Below, one piece after another: positions 1-7,484 of a stretch of 12,534 nucleotides of DNA (position 1 is the first letter of the stretch; every line of letters starts with the position of its first letter). Source of the DNA: Bacteroidales bacterium (GTDB lineage Bacteria; Bacteroidota; Bacteroidia; Bacteroidales; UBA1556); contig JAOZSY010000064.1 of NCBI GenBank assembly GCA_029939445.1, forward strand, positions 1 to 12,534, given 5' to 3'. The notes under the pieces were generated by a model, which saw nothing but the letters and a program-made list of their open reading frames with translations, searched no databases and had not been told where the DNA came from. A program made the position numbers and the translations under genes.

Positions 1-983
1 TCAATATCCTGACCACGAGATGCTCTAATGGTAGTTACTATGCCTTTTGCCTTTAGTTTGGCCTGAAAATCAAAAAGATGTTCGTCCACAGTAGTGCCAA
101 ATTTACTATCAGGAATTTCATGAAATCTTATAAGGTTCATCCTAGATTTTAAACCATTCAAAAGACTTGCAATTTTATTTATATGTTTCTGAGAATGATT
201 AAGACCTTCGAAAATAATATATTCAAAAGAGACTCTTCTTTGTCCATCCCAATCGTGTTTTTTTAGCTCAGTAATAACTTCAGCAATTGGATTTGCATTT
301 TCTACAGGCATAATATCTTTACGCTCTTCCGAAAATGGATTGTGCATGCTTATTGCTAAATTAGCTTTTGATTTTTCTAGAAATATTTTCATGCCAGAAA
401 TAACACCAATTGTAGAAACGGTAATTCGTCGTGGGCTCATTTGCATTCCCCAGTCAGAGGTTAATATTTCAAGGCTTTTTAAAACTTCTTCTAAGTTGTC
501 CAAAGGCTCGCCCATACCCATATATACAATATTGCTCACATTATGCCATTCGGGTAAGGAGCGCAATTGATTAACAATATCTGCTGCACTGAGGTTGCCA
601 TTAAAATGCTGACGACCAGTCATGCAAAACTCACAAGCCATTTTGCAACCTACTTGCGACGAAACGCATAGGGTGTTTCTTTTTCCATCAGCAGGAATAT
701 AAGCTGTTTCTATAAAATTACCCGATTCGCTAGTGAAGAGATATTTCTTTGTACCATCCGATGATTTTTGCTCGCTGATTGGAGCATTAGTCCCAAATGT
801 GTAATTTTCATTTAGCTTATTTCTAGCACTTTTAGATAAATTATGCATTTCGTCAATGCTATTGACATCCTTTTTATAAAGCCAGTCAGCAATCTGACTA
901 GCAGTAAACTTAGGTAAGCCAATAGTTGCTACTACTTCTTTTAATTCATCTAATGTTTTGCCAAATAAGCCTTCTTTTGTCAT
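1..983 (-). CDS. rlmN: 23S rRNA (adenine-C2)-methyltransferase RlmN, 3' end cut by window
   Basis: Radical-SAM enzyme that methylates C2 of A2503 in 23S rRNA and A37 of some tRNAs. Reading from the ATG at 983 gives 327 codons with no stop before the window edge. The radical-SAM cluster motif is C113-KMA-C117-EF-C120, and C106 sits seven residues before it, as the conserved Cys118 does in E. coli RlmN. GMGEPLDN (SAM binding) and a C-terminal ASRGQDI follow. In full-length RlmN the methyl-carrying Cys comes just after this RGxD motif, so only about 20 residues are missing and that Cys lies outside the window. The start is 4 nt after the glycosyltransferase stop, so the two are probably cotranscribed. 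The missing end is due to the window edge and is no sign of decay. Confidence 0.96.
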   Translation of the reverse strand, partial: MTKEGLFGKTLDELKEVVATIGLPKFTASQIADWLYKKDVNSIDEMHNLSKSARNKLNENYTFGTNAPISEQKSSDGTKKYLFTSESGNFIETAYIPADGKRNTLCVSSQVGCKMACEFCMTGRQHFNGNLSAADIVNQLRSLPEWHNVSNIVYMGMGEPLDNLEEVLKSLEILTSDWGMQMSPRRITVSTIGVISGMKIFLEKSKANLAISMHNPFSEERKDIMPVENANPIAEVITELKKHDWDGQRRVSFEYIIFEGLNHSQKHINKIASLLNGLKSRMNLIRFHEIPDSKFGTTVDEHLFDFQAKLKAKGIVTTIRASRGQDI

Positions 984-987
984 TGGA

Positions 988-1719
988 TTATGCTTTTTTA
1001 CTCCAGATATTGTATTTCAGAATACTATAAATTGCTCTTACGCCATCTTTCCAACCAATCTTTTTGCCTTCTTCAAATGTGCGTCCGTAATAGCTAATTC
1101 CTACTTCATAAATTCTAATATTCTTAACTCTTGAAATCTTTGCAGTTATTTCAGGCTCAAAACCAAATCTGTTTTCTTTAAGATTTATATTTTGAATAAT
1201 ATCAGTACGGAAAAGCTTATAGCAGGTCTCCATATCTGTAAGATTTAGATTGGTAAAGGCATTGGAAGTAAAGGTTAGGAATTTGTTTCCTATACTATGC
1301 CAAAAGAATAAAATACGGTGAGGCTTGCTACCCATAAATCTTGAGCCATATACAACATCAGCAAAGCCTTTAACTACGGGCTTTAATAGGATGTTATACT
1401 CTTCAGGATCGTATTCTAAATCAGCATCCTGAATGATTAAGTAATCACCAGTTGCTTTTGCAATTCCAGTATGTAGGGCAGCGCCTTTACCTTTGTTTTT
1501 TTCATGCGAGAATAATTGTAAACCATCATTAGGGTTCTCGGCAATATAATTCTCTAATACACCAATGCTATTGTCGCTACTTGCATCATTTACTAAGATT
1601 ACCTCTTTCTCTATATCATTAATTAGTTCGACCTGTTTTACGAGGTTAAGTATCTCATGAATAGTTTTTTCCTCATTATAAACAGGAATAATAATCGATA
1701 ATTTCTTGATGTTATCCAT
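988..1719 (-). CDS. Family 2 glycosyltransferase, DPM1/polyprenyl-phosphate type
   Basis: 243-residue cytosolic GT-A glycosyltransferase without membrane segments, resembling dolichyl/polyprenyl-phosphate mannosyl- or glucosyltransferases. Visible features in order: the first beta strand and nucleotide-binding loop SIIIPVYNEE (residues 8-17), VNDASSD (43-49), GKGAAL (77-82), the metal-binding DAD at 98-100, VVYGSRFMG, and a C-terminal EGKKIGWKDG segment common in this subfamily. By family it would transfer a sugar from a nucleotide donor to a lipid-phosphate carrier at the inner membrane; the actual sugar cannot be read from sequence. The ATG has no Shine-Dalgarno before it. A -7 element lies about 50 nt upstream, and rlmN follows after 4 nt. 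Confidence 0.9.
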   Translation of the reverse strand: MDNIKKLSIIIPVYNEEKTIHEILNLVKQVELINDIEKEVILVNDASSDNSIGVLENYIAENPNDGLQLFSHEKNKGKGAALHTGIAKATGDYLIIQDADLEYDPEEYNILLKPVVKGFADVVYGSRFMGSKPHRILFFWHSIGNKFLTFTSNAFTNLNLTDMETCYKLFRTDIIQNINLKENRFGFEPEITAKISRVKNIRIYEVGISYYGRTFEEGKKIGWKDGVRAIYSILKYNIWSKKA

Positions 1720-1766
1720 AATAGTGTGTGTTTTGGATATTAATTATTTTCATTTTTGTTAAGTTA

Positions 1767-1774
1767 CAAAAGTA
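1767..1774 (-). promoter_or_regulatory. Bacteroidota -7 promoter element (TACTTTTG) for glycosyltransferase-rlmN
   Basis: On the minus strand the sequence is TACTTTTG, matching TAnnTTTG. It lies 47 nt upstream of the glycosyltransferase ATG, in the 79-nt gap after the transporter gene. No convincing -33 TTG is seen at the usual spacing, so the call rests on the -7 box and position alone. Confidence 0.45.
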
Positions 1775-1798
1775 TAGTTTTTATTAATTGCTTTTGTG

Positions 1799-2680
1799 TT
1801 AATTAATTGTAAGTAAAAGTATAGCTCCTAATGCTATAGCTAAACCTATATAATTTGTTTTTGATAGTTTCTCTTTGAAAAACAATACACCTATTATTGC
1901 TGATAGGCCTACTATTCCCACATTAAATATTGGAAAAAATACGGAGCTCTCAAAATGCCCCATTGCTTTAAACATAGTAAAAGCACTTAGGAAATTGATT
2001 ATTCCTAATATTGCACCGGCAATAAAGTTCTTGGTTTCTATTTTTCGTTTCTCTATTAGTATTGGAATCCCAAATATTATAATACTGACAATAAAGGAAA
2101 TGCTAAATATTGATCCCATAATAAATATTTCAGAATTAATATCCGATACTGCAATATTGAAATATACTTCTCTAATATATTTTAGTATAGTATCATTAAG
2201 CCCTGTAAATAAGAAAATTAACAATGGAAGAAATATTGCTTTTATATTTATTATCCCCGATTTTTCGCTTTTAAATATCAAAAAGAAAGATAACATTGCT
2301 AAAAATAATCCTGATATTTTTATTATTGTAATACTCTCTGATTCATAAAAATATGCGCCAAATAATACGGGTATTAATATTGACATCTTGCTGAATACAG
2401 AAGTAATTGCAATTCCTGCTTTTTGTGTGCTTAGAGCAAATATTAGAAAGCCTACTGAATATAAAAGCCCTAATAATAAACTTGGTTGAAACCATAATTG
2501 ATTTGGAATATCAGTTATGGTTAAATCTCCGCTATAAATAGTTAGTGCAAATAATGCAGCAATAAAGTAATTTGCTATAAGTGCTTGGTAATTATCTATT
2601 TTATAATTATTAAAGACTCTAAATATCAATAAGATACTTACAAAAAATATTATGGCTATAACCATTAAGAATACACCCAT
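1799..2680 (-). CDS. DMT-superfamily (EamA-like) inner-membrane transporter
   Basis: 293 residues with about ten hydrophobic spans, the usual size and architecture of EamA/DMT transporters (two repeats of five helices). The clearest family-like stretch is near the C-terminus: an FFPIFNVGIVGLSAIIG span, the short charged loop FFKEKLSKTN, then the final helix. The first repeat has a matching region (SVFSKMSILIPVLFGAYFYESE, about residues 94-115). Its ATG overlaps the ribD stop codon (TAATG, one shared base), so translation is probably coupled to ribD. The substrate is unknown. RibN riboflavin transporters belong to the same superfamily, so a flavin-related substrate is a context-based guess; general metabolite export is equally possible. 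Confidence 0.85.
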   Translation of the reverse strand: MGVFLMVIAIIFFVSILLIFRVFNNYKIDNYQALIANYFIAALFALTIYSGDLTITDIPNQLWFQPSLLLGLLYSVGFLIFALSTQKAGIAITSVFSKMSILIPVLFGAYFYESESITIIKISGLFLAMLSFFLIFKSEKSGIINIKAIFLPLLIFLFTGLNDTILKYIREVYFNIAVSDINSEIFIMGSIFSISFIVSIIIFGIPILIEKRKIETKNFIAGAILGIINFLSAFTMFKAMGHFESSVFFPIFNVGIVGLSAIIGVLFFKEKLSKTNYIGLAIALGAILLLTIN

Positions 2681-3726
2681 TATGAATTGAAATATTGTAG
2701 AATAGTATCATCTAAGATACTATAACTAGCAGAATGTTTAATACTTATTGTAGGAGCGACTAATCCTTCGCCAAAGGTTTTTTTGCCAATCAATACTCTT
2801 GCTTCATCCCAAAGGTTTTTGTCAATAAAACCTTGTAGAGTAGCTTTTCCACCCTCTACAATTAATGACTGAATATCTCGAGTATAGAGTTCTTCTAATA
2901 CTTGTTCTATTGCTTCAGTATTATTTTTAATGCTAATAAACTCTGTATTTTTAATGTTTAGATCTTCAGAATTTGAGAATACAATAGTATTTGTAGTACC
3001 ATCGAGTAGTTTATAATCAGTGTTTAATTCTTTATCTATCGATAGTAGAATCCTAAGGGGATTTCTTCCTGCCCATTCTCTGGTATCTAATTGTGGATTA
3101 TCGTTTAATAGAGTTCCGCTTCCAATTAAAATTGCACTTTCTTCGCTACGCCATTTATGAACGAGCATTCTAAGAACAGGATGCGTTATCCAGTTTATAC
3201 CAATAGCATCATCTTGTTTTCTGTTTATATCTATATATCCATCAGTAGTTTGTGCCCATTTAAGAATAATATAAGGACGCTCATTACTATGGAAATTAAA
3301 AAAAGCTTTATTTAATTCCAAACTTTCTTTTTCTAATACTCCAACAATAACTTCAACACCATTATTACGCATTTTCTCTATTCCTTTTCCAGCCACCTTG
3401 GCAAAACTATCAATACACCCAATTACTACTCGTTTAATATTTTTCTCAACAATAAGGTCGGAGCAAGGTGGCGTTTTGCCGTGGTGTGCACAAGGTTCAA
3501 GGTTAACATATAATGTTGCATCTTCTAATAGAGATTGGTCCTCAACGCTATTTATTGCATTAACTTCGGCATGAGCTTCACCATATTTTCTGTGATAGCC
3601 TTCACCAATTACTTTATTATCAAGAACAATGACACTGCCAACCATAGGGTTAGGTTTTACAGTTGCTCTGCCTTTTATGGCCAACTGCAAACATCTGTTC
3701 ATATATTGTTCGTGAGTATTATTCAT
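2680..3726 (-). CDS. ribD: Bifunctional riboflavin biosynthesis deaminase/reductase RibD
   Basis: Catalyses the second and third steps of riboflavin synthesis: deamination of the diaminopyrimidine made from GTP, then NADPH-dependent reduction of the ribosyl side chain. The N-terminal cytidine-deaminase-like domain (about residues 1-145) has the zinc site H52-A-E54 and PC79-AHHGKTPPC88. The C-terminal reductase domain starts near RPYIILKWAQTTDG and contains GSGTLLNDNPQLDTR and VEGGKATLQGF. At 348 residues it is the normal bifunctional length and looks intact. It follows a membrane-protein gene by 17 nt and overlaps the transporter gene by one base, so it is the middle gene of a probable three-gene operon. 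No other rib gene and no FMN riboswitch is seen in the window. Confidence 0.96.
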   Translation of the reverse strand: MNNTHEQYMNRCLQLAIKGRATVKPNPMVGSVIVLDNKVIGEGYHRKYGEAHAEVNAINSVEDQSLLEDATLYVNLEPCAHHGKTPPCSDLIVEKNIKRVVIGCIDSFAKVAGKGIEKMRNNGVEVIVGVLEKESLELNKAFFNFHSNERPYIILKWAQTTDGYIDINRKQDDAIGINWITHPVLRMLVHKWRSEESAILIGSGTLLNDNPQLDTREWAGRNPLRILLSIDKELNTDYKLLDGTTNTIVFSNSEDLNIKNTEFISIKNNTEAIEQVLEELYTRDIQSLIVEGGKATLQGFIDKNLWDEARVLIGKKTFGEGLVAPTISIKHSASYSILDDTILQYFNS

Positions 3727-3743
3727 TGTTTTAGTAAATAAGA

Positions 3744-4412
3744 TTATCTAAAATGGCTAAAATCATTTTTAGAATATGTAGGCTCATTTTCGAAACCATA
3801 AATATCTTCGTAAGCTACTAGAATAAGAGCATAGGATAGGGGTAATGTGAATAAAAGACCAACTCCTAATGCCAGAATTCCTAATATATTTATCCCAACA
3901 ATTGTAGCTCCAAAAAGTAATGCTTCCCAGAATTTCTTCATGATAATAATTCTACTGCTTTCCATGGCCTTCCAGTACGACATTTTACCAAAAACAACCA
4001 GTGGCATTGCAAAAAGATAAATTGTAGCAACAAATATTGCAGGAAAATAATACAAAGCAAAACTAATAGTGGTAAGTAGATTGACCATCATAAATACTAG
4101 CATTGTGGGGATAAAACTCTTAAAGCCTTCAAAAAAATCATTAATTGTGATAACTTCATTATCAATAATCTTTTTTAGAGAAAAATAATAGCCTGCTGAA
4201 ATAGGTCCCGAAACTACCATTTGTACTATTTGACCAAATGTAGGATTTATTAATAATAAAAACATCGACCCAAGATAAATGGTTGTAAATGCCATTAATA
4301 GTTTCCAATGTGGTTTCACTATGCTTAGTGCTCGTTGCAAATAATATGCTCTATTAAAAAAATAGCCATTATTCACTAACTCCTTAGCCTTTTCTGATGT
4401 GAAATTTTGCAT
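3744..4412 (-). CDS. Polytopic membrane protein of unknown function
   Basis: 222 residues. The N-terminal 30 residues are polar; hydrophobic spans lie at roughly 36-55, 60-78, 97-142 (two segments) and 160-205 (two segments). The pattern of a short amphipathic linker (EGFKSFIP) between long hydrophobic blocks, and the late motif LGVGLLFTLPL followed by a hydrophobic run ending in AYEDIYG, recall the DUF975/YciC/GlpQ-membrane-domain type of small integral membrane proteins. That resemblance is loose and gives no function. It is the first gene of the ribD operon (17-nt gap) and begins only about 22 nt after the terminator hairpin of the upstream unit. No clear TAnnTTTG is seen before it, so it may depend partly on readthrough. 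Confidence 0.75.
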   Translation of the reverse strand: MQNFTSEKAKELVNNGYFFNRAYYLQRALSIVKPHWKLLMAFTTIYLGSMFLLLINPTFGQIVQMVVSGPISAGYYFSLKKIIDNEVITINDFFEGFKSFIPTMLVFMMVNLLTTISFALYYFPAIFVATIYLFAMPLVVFGKMSYWKAMESSRIIIMKKFWEALLFGATIVGINILGILALGVGLLFTLPLSYALILVAYEDIYGFENEPTYSKNDFSHFR

Positions 4413-4434
4413 TATTGTGTTTTATATTATTCTA

Positions 4435-4478
4435 AAAAAGTGAATTATAGAAGACAAAGCCTTTATAATTCACTTTTT
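4435..4478 (-). terminator. Rho-independent terminator after the ferritin/FNR unit
   Basis: Perfect 15-bp inverted repeat: AAAAAGTGAATTATA at 4435-4449 pairs with TATAATTCACTTTTT at 4464-4478, with a 14-nt loop. On the minus strand the stem ends in a T run, so it should stop transcripts from the rubrerythrin-like gene that ends at 4514. The stem is A+T-rich and has T and A runs at both ends, so it may act in both directions. Confidence 0.8.
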
Positions 4479-4513
4479 ATTTATTTAAAATTAGATTAAT
4501 CTAAAAAAGATTC

Positions 4514-4972
4514 TTAATTATCCTTTAATATAAGGTCATCATATTCAGTTTCAAACTGAAGTTTATGATTTGCTTCTTCAAAAGCCAAATTATTAAAAAT
4601 AATGCTAAGTTCCTCATTAGGTGACATAGCAGCTAGGTTTTTATATAATTTAAAAGCAGCTTTCTCTCTTTTCATAGCAATTATAAGAGTATCTTGATAA
4701 GTCATATCAGGGCTAGATTTTACAGACACCAAATAATCAGAAATCTTAAGGTCAAGAACTTCTTTAGGATTCTCATCACTAAAAACACCTTCTTTTTTTA
4801 TTTTCTGAAGTTTAAGCTTATGACCCATTTCTTCTTTTACGAAGTCAAGAAAAATCTTTTTTAAATCATTGCTTTTAGTATTCTTAGCAAGTTTACTATA
4901 AAAGTCAACAGCTATTTGTTCTTGCTCAATTGCAAAATCTAATGTTTCGTCTATTGAATTAAAATACTTCAT
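4514..4972 (-). CDS. Rubrerythrin-like diiron (ferritin-like) protein without rubredoxin domain
   Basis: 152-residue four-helix-bundle protein with a duplicated diiron motif. First half: E18 in EQEQIAVDFY, then E48-MG-H51. Second half: E103 in MKREKAAFKLY, then E133-AN-H136. All expected carboxylate and histidine ligands are present. The C-terminal rubredoxin domain of classical rubrerythrin (two CxxC pairs) is absent; there is no Cys at all, so electrons must come from a separate donor. Members of this family reduce hydrogen peroxide or handle iron in anaerobes. It is the last gene of the unit, 38 nt after the ferredoxin-NADP reductase gene and just before the terminator hairpin. Reductase or iron-handling activity is inferred from the family and not proven. 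Confidence 0.85.
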   Translation of the reverse strand: MKYFNSIDETLDFAIEQEQIAVDFYSKLAKNTKSNDLKKIFLDFVKEEMGHKLKLQKIKKEGVFSDENPKEVLDLKISDYLVSVKSSPDMTYQDTLIIAMKREKAAFKLYKNLAAMSPNEELSIIFNNLAFEEANHKLQFETEYDDLILKDN

Positions 4973-5010
4973 AATTATAGATTTGTTTGTTTTTATGTTT
5001 TAGCTATTTA

Positions 5011-5820
5011 CTAGAATTTCTCAGCATGAATTTGTCCTTCAGGATTCTTCTTTTTATGCCATTCCGAAAACCCATCAACTTCCATAGCTGTTTCCATGTC
5101 AGCAATCATTCGAGGGTTCCCACAAAGGAAAATATCAGTATGCTCTGGCATTGGCTTAAATCCCCAAGTTTTTTCCATAATTCCTTTATTCCACATATCT
5201 TGAATAAAATCTACATGACCATTCCATTTGGTCATTTCGCCTTCAGGATTGGTAATTGTTGGAATATATTTAAAATCAGAGTTAATTGATTGAAGAAGGT
5301 CTAATTCAGAAGAATAACCTAAATCCCATGAATTTGCTGCACCATGAATAACTGCAATTTTACCCTTACGCTTAAGAGCATCACTACGTAACATACTCAT
5401 ATATGGAGCTACACCAGTTCCTGTGGCAACAAGAATAATATTTCTTTCTACAGGAATTTGGTCGATGGTAAACATACCAACAAATTTAGTTCCTACACCA
5501 ATTCTGTCACCAATTTTTAGGCTAAACATTCTAGGAGTTAATGCTCCAGAGTGAACAAGGGTAATATAAAACTCAAGAAACTCTTTTGTTCTAGAACTAG
5601 AAGCGATGGAGTATGCTTTTCTAATCATTTTATCATCAGCAATTTCTTCAAATTCAGGAGTAGACTCCTCGCAACGAGCAGTTCCTCCAGGAAGAAATAG
5701 GGCGCAAAATTGCCCAGCTTTAAAATCGGGCAAATCCCAGCCGTCAGGAGCAATCCTGAAAACTTTCATGGTAGGCGATACCTGTATTATTTGCGTGATG
5801 ATTCCGTTTAATTCGTTCAT
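5011..5820 (-). CDS. fpr: Ferredoxin--NADP(+) reductase, bacterial Fpr type
   Basis: FAD enzyme that moves electrons between NADPH and ferredoxin or flavodoxin. The N-terminal FAD-binding barrel carries K68-A-Y70-S71-IASS, the equivalent of the RxYS motif, with Lys in place of the usual Arg and an Arg just before it. The NADP domain has ATGTGVAPYMSML and IFLCGNPRMIADME. The chain ends in AEKF after GQIH, a short C-terminus typical of bacterial Fpr proteins. At 269 residues it is about 20 longer than E. coli Fpr; the extra part is the acidic insert at about residues 46-63, before the FAD motif. It sits 20 nt after the DHOD-like gene and 38 nt before the rubrerythrin-like gene, which suggests it supplies electrons to one or both. 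No ferredoxin or rubredoxin gene is in the window. Confidence 0.88.
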   Translation of the reverse strand: MNELNGIITQIIQVSPTMKVFRIAPDGWDLPDFKAGQFCALFLPGGTARCEESTPEFEEIADDKMIRKAYSIASSSRTKEFLEFYITLVHSGALTPRMFSLKIGDRIGVGTKFVGMFTIDQIPVERNIILVATGTGVAPYMSMLRSDALKRKGKIAVIHGAANSWDLGYSSELDLLQSINSDFKYIPTITNPEGEMTKWNGHVDFIQDMWNKGIMEKTWGFKPMPEHTDIFLCGNPRMIADMETAMEVDGFSEWHKKKNPEGQIHAEKF

Positions 5821-5840
5821 TATTTTTTTATTTATTGAGT

Positions 5841-6824
5841 TTATTCTATGTTTCCGTAATGTTTCATAAATTGGATTCTCTCAAAAGCAATTGTGTTTAC
5901 ATCATTTTTAAGAGCCATATTACCTCTAAATGCATCAAGCGTATTAAATGAATTTTTCTCCATCCATTTTTCCATTTCTTCAAGCATAAGCTTAATCTGC
6001 TTAGGACCATTTATGTAAAGTGTAGATGCTATTTGAACATTATTTGCTCCAACAAGAATTTGCTTTATAACATCAGCGCCAGTATGTACTCCTGTTGTTG
6101 CCGAAATAGGAGTTTCTATTTTACTACTCATTATTGCAACCCATCTAAGCGAAGTAGAAATGTCTTCTGATGTAGTAAACACACCAGTAGAAGTAATTTC
6201 CATTTTATCGATATCGATATCTGGTTGAAAATATTTGTTGAAAAGTACAATCCCATCTACAAAACCAGTCCAGCTAATCTTTTTGATGAAATTGGCCAAG
6301 CCAGCAGAGTAAGTAGTCATTTTAACAGCAATAGGTAAATTAGTGCTACGTCTTACTTTCTCAAGTATTTTAATATAATTTTCTTCGTTTTCTGCACTAT
6401 TTATTTCATCGTCAGAAGGAAGTACTCCAATATTTAGTTCAAGAGCATCAGCACCTGCAGCCTCTATTTCTTTGGTGAAAGAAACCCATTCTCTGTCAGT
6501 AATACAGTTTACTGAGGCAATAATTGGAATATCAACTTCTGCCTTTGCTTCTCTAATAAGAGTAGTATAGTCAGAAAGTTTGCTACTACGCATATGCTCA
6601 GTAATATAATCATGCACATCAGTGCCATAACTCTGGTCAAGAGATATATTTTGTGCTGTTTCTGCTAATATTTGTTCCTCAAATAATGATTTAAGAACAA
6701 TTGCTCCAGCGCCATTCTCTGCAAGTTTTTTTATTGAGCTTAAACTATTTGTTAATCCTGAGCTTGCTACTATTATTGGGTTCTTAAGTGTTAAACCTAG
6801 ATATTCTGTTTGTAAATTTACCAT
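5841..6824 (-). CDS. Dihydroorotate dehydrogenase-like FMN protein lacking the catalytic Cys
   Basis: 327-residue TIM-barrel flavoprotein of the PyrD superfamily. Typical features: the N-terminal LKNPIIVASSG (13-23), K45 in VLKSLFEEQ, VKMTTYSAG, and the FMN-phosphate region TTGVHTGADVIKQILVGANNVQIASTLY near the C-terminus (split here as two motifs: TTGVHTG and VGANNVQIASTLY). The catalytic-loop position after N131 reads IGVLPSD where true class 1 enzymes have a Cys-Pro motif (and class 2 a Ser), so pyrimidine synthesis is unlikely. Proteins of this type are common in Bacteroidota and are annotated only as PyrD-like. It lies 15 nt after ferritin and 20 nt before fpr. An NADPH-FNR-flavoprotein electron path is possible from context. 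Substrate unknown. Confidence 0.85.
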   Translation of the reverse strand: MVNLQTEYLGLTLKNPIIVASSGLTNSLSSIKKLAENGAGAIVLKSLFEEQILAETAQNISLDQSYGTDVHDYITEHMRSSKLSDYTTLIREAKAEVDIPIIASVNCITDREWVSFTKEIEAAGADALELNIGVLPSDDEINSAENEENYIKILEKVRRSTNLPIAVKMTTYSAGLANFIKKISWTGFVDGIVLFNKYFQPDIDIDKMEITSTGVFTTSEDISTSLRWVAIMSSKIETPISATTGVHTGADVIKQILVGANNVQIASTLYINGPKQIKLMLEEMEKWMEKNSFNTLDAFRGNMALKNDVNTIAFERIQFMKHYGNIE

Positions 6825-6839
6825 TGTTTTCTGTGTTTT

Positions 6840-7340
6840 TTAGTTAGAAGATAAAGATCTAGATTTAGCCTCTCTGTCAAGCATAAATAAGCCCGAGCCT
6901 TTGCCATCAATTATGCGCAATTGGTCTAATAATTCAGAGACTGTTGATTCTTCCTCAACTTGTTCGCTAACATACCATTGAAGCATAGCAACTGTAGCAT
7001 GATCCCTTTCCTGAATAGCTACATCCACTAGATCATTAATTAGGTTTGTAATATATTGTTCGTGTTTATAAACTTCTTCAAATACATCAATAATACCATT
7101 CCAGCTAATCTGAGGGCGGTTTATTTTTTCAAGTTCTACATTGCCACCTCTGTCAAGAATATATTGAAAGAATTTCATTGCATGTCCTTGTTCTTCTTCA
7201 AATTGTAATTTCATCCAATGCGAAAACCCATTTAAATTCTCTTTTGCTAAATATGCTGACATTGAAAGATATAAATATGCTGAATACATCTCAGCATTTA
7301 TTTGTTTGTTTAATTCCTCTTCTAACCTTTTGCTAATCAT
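6840..7340 (-). CDS. ftnA: Bacterial non-heme ferritin
   Basis: 166 residues, normal FtnA length, a 24-mer iron-storage protein in the cytosol. The ferroxidase residues E17, E50, H53, E94, Q127 and E130 occur at the same numbering as in E. coli FtnA, inside INAEMYSAY, FEEEQGHAM, KHEQY and VSEQVEEE. It is the first gene of a four-gene unit (ferritin, DHOD-like, FNR, rubrerythrin-like), with gaps of 15, 20 and 38 nt. A -7 element lies 40 nt upstream of the ATG, and the terminator of the superoxide reductase gene isolates it from the upstream operon. Storing Fe(II) during oxidative stress limits Fenton chemistry, which fits its neighbours. Confidence 0.96.
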   Translation of the reverse strand: MISKRLEEELNKQINAEMYSAYLYLSMSAYLAKENLNGFSHWMKLQFEEEQGHAMKFFQYILDRGGNVELEKINRPQISWNGIIDVFEEVYKHEQYITNLINDLVDVAIQERDHATVAMLQWYVSEQVEEESTVSELLDQLRIIDGKGSGLFMLDREAKSRSLSSN

Positions 7341-7379
7341 AGTTATGTGTTATTTTGAATTTATGGATTATAAAGTATG

Positions 7380-7387
7380 CAAATCTA
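7380..7387 (-). promoter_or_regulatory. Bacteroidota -7 promoter element (TAGATTTG) for the ferritin unit
   Basis: On the minus strand the sequence is TAGATTTG, matching TAnnTTTG, 39 nt upstream of the ferritin ATG and downstream of the preceding terminator. This is where an independent promoter is needed. No clear -33 TTG at normal spacing. A single Per-box-like half site (TTATAAT, plus coordinates 7367-7373) lies just downstream, but its other half matches poorly. Confidence 0.5.
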
Positions 7388-7427
7388 GTAAATATAATTC
7401 AAATATTGAGGTATTTATTTTCATAAA

Positions 7428-7459
7428 AAAAGCTTTTGAACATTCGTTCAAAAGCTTTA
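7428..7459 (-). terminator. Rho-independent terminator after superoxide reductase
   Basis: Inverted repeat AAAGCTTTTGAA (7429-7440) with TTCAAAAGCTTT (7447-7458), extended by a C-G pair closing an ATTC tetraloop. On the minus strand it is followed by a run of T from 7430 to 7425. It lies 26 nt past the superoxide reductase stop codon and separates that operon from the ferritin unit. Confidence 0.88.
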
Positions 7460-7484
7460 AATTTTCTAGCAAGAAATATTATAT

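Noticed and set aside
1875..2348. 157-codon plus-strand open frame opposite the transporter gene
   Set aside because: It is antisense to a well-supported membrane protein gene, and its composition is what the complement of a hydrophobic coding region gives.
4491..4504. 14-bp palindrome TTAGATTAATCTAA as an operator or second terminator
   Set aside because: No loop and no G+C content; short A+T palindromes are frequent here, and the adjacent 15-bp hairpin is a far better terminator.
7359..7373. Second Per box upstream of ferritin
   Set aside because: One half (ATTATAA, 7367-7373) matches perfectly but the other half matches only 3 of 7 positions, which is easily reached by chance in A+T-rich DNA.
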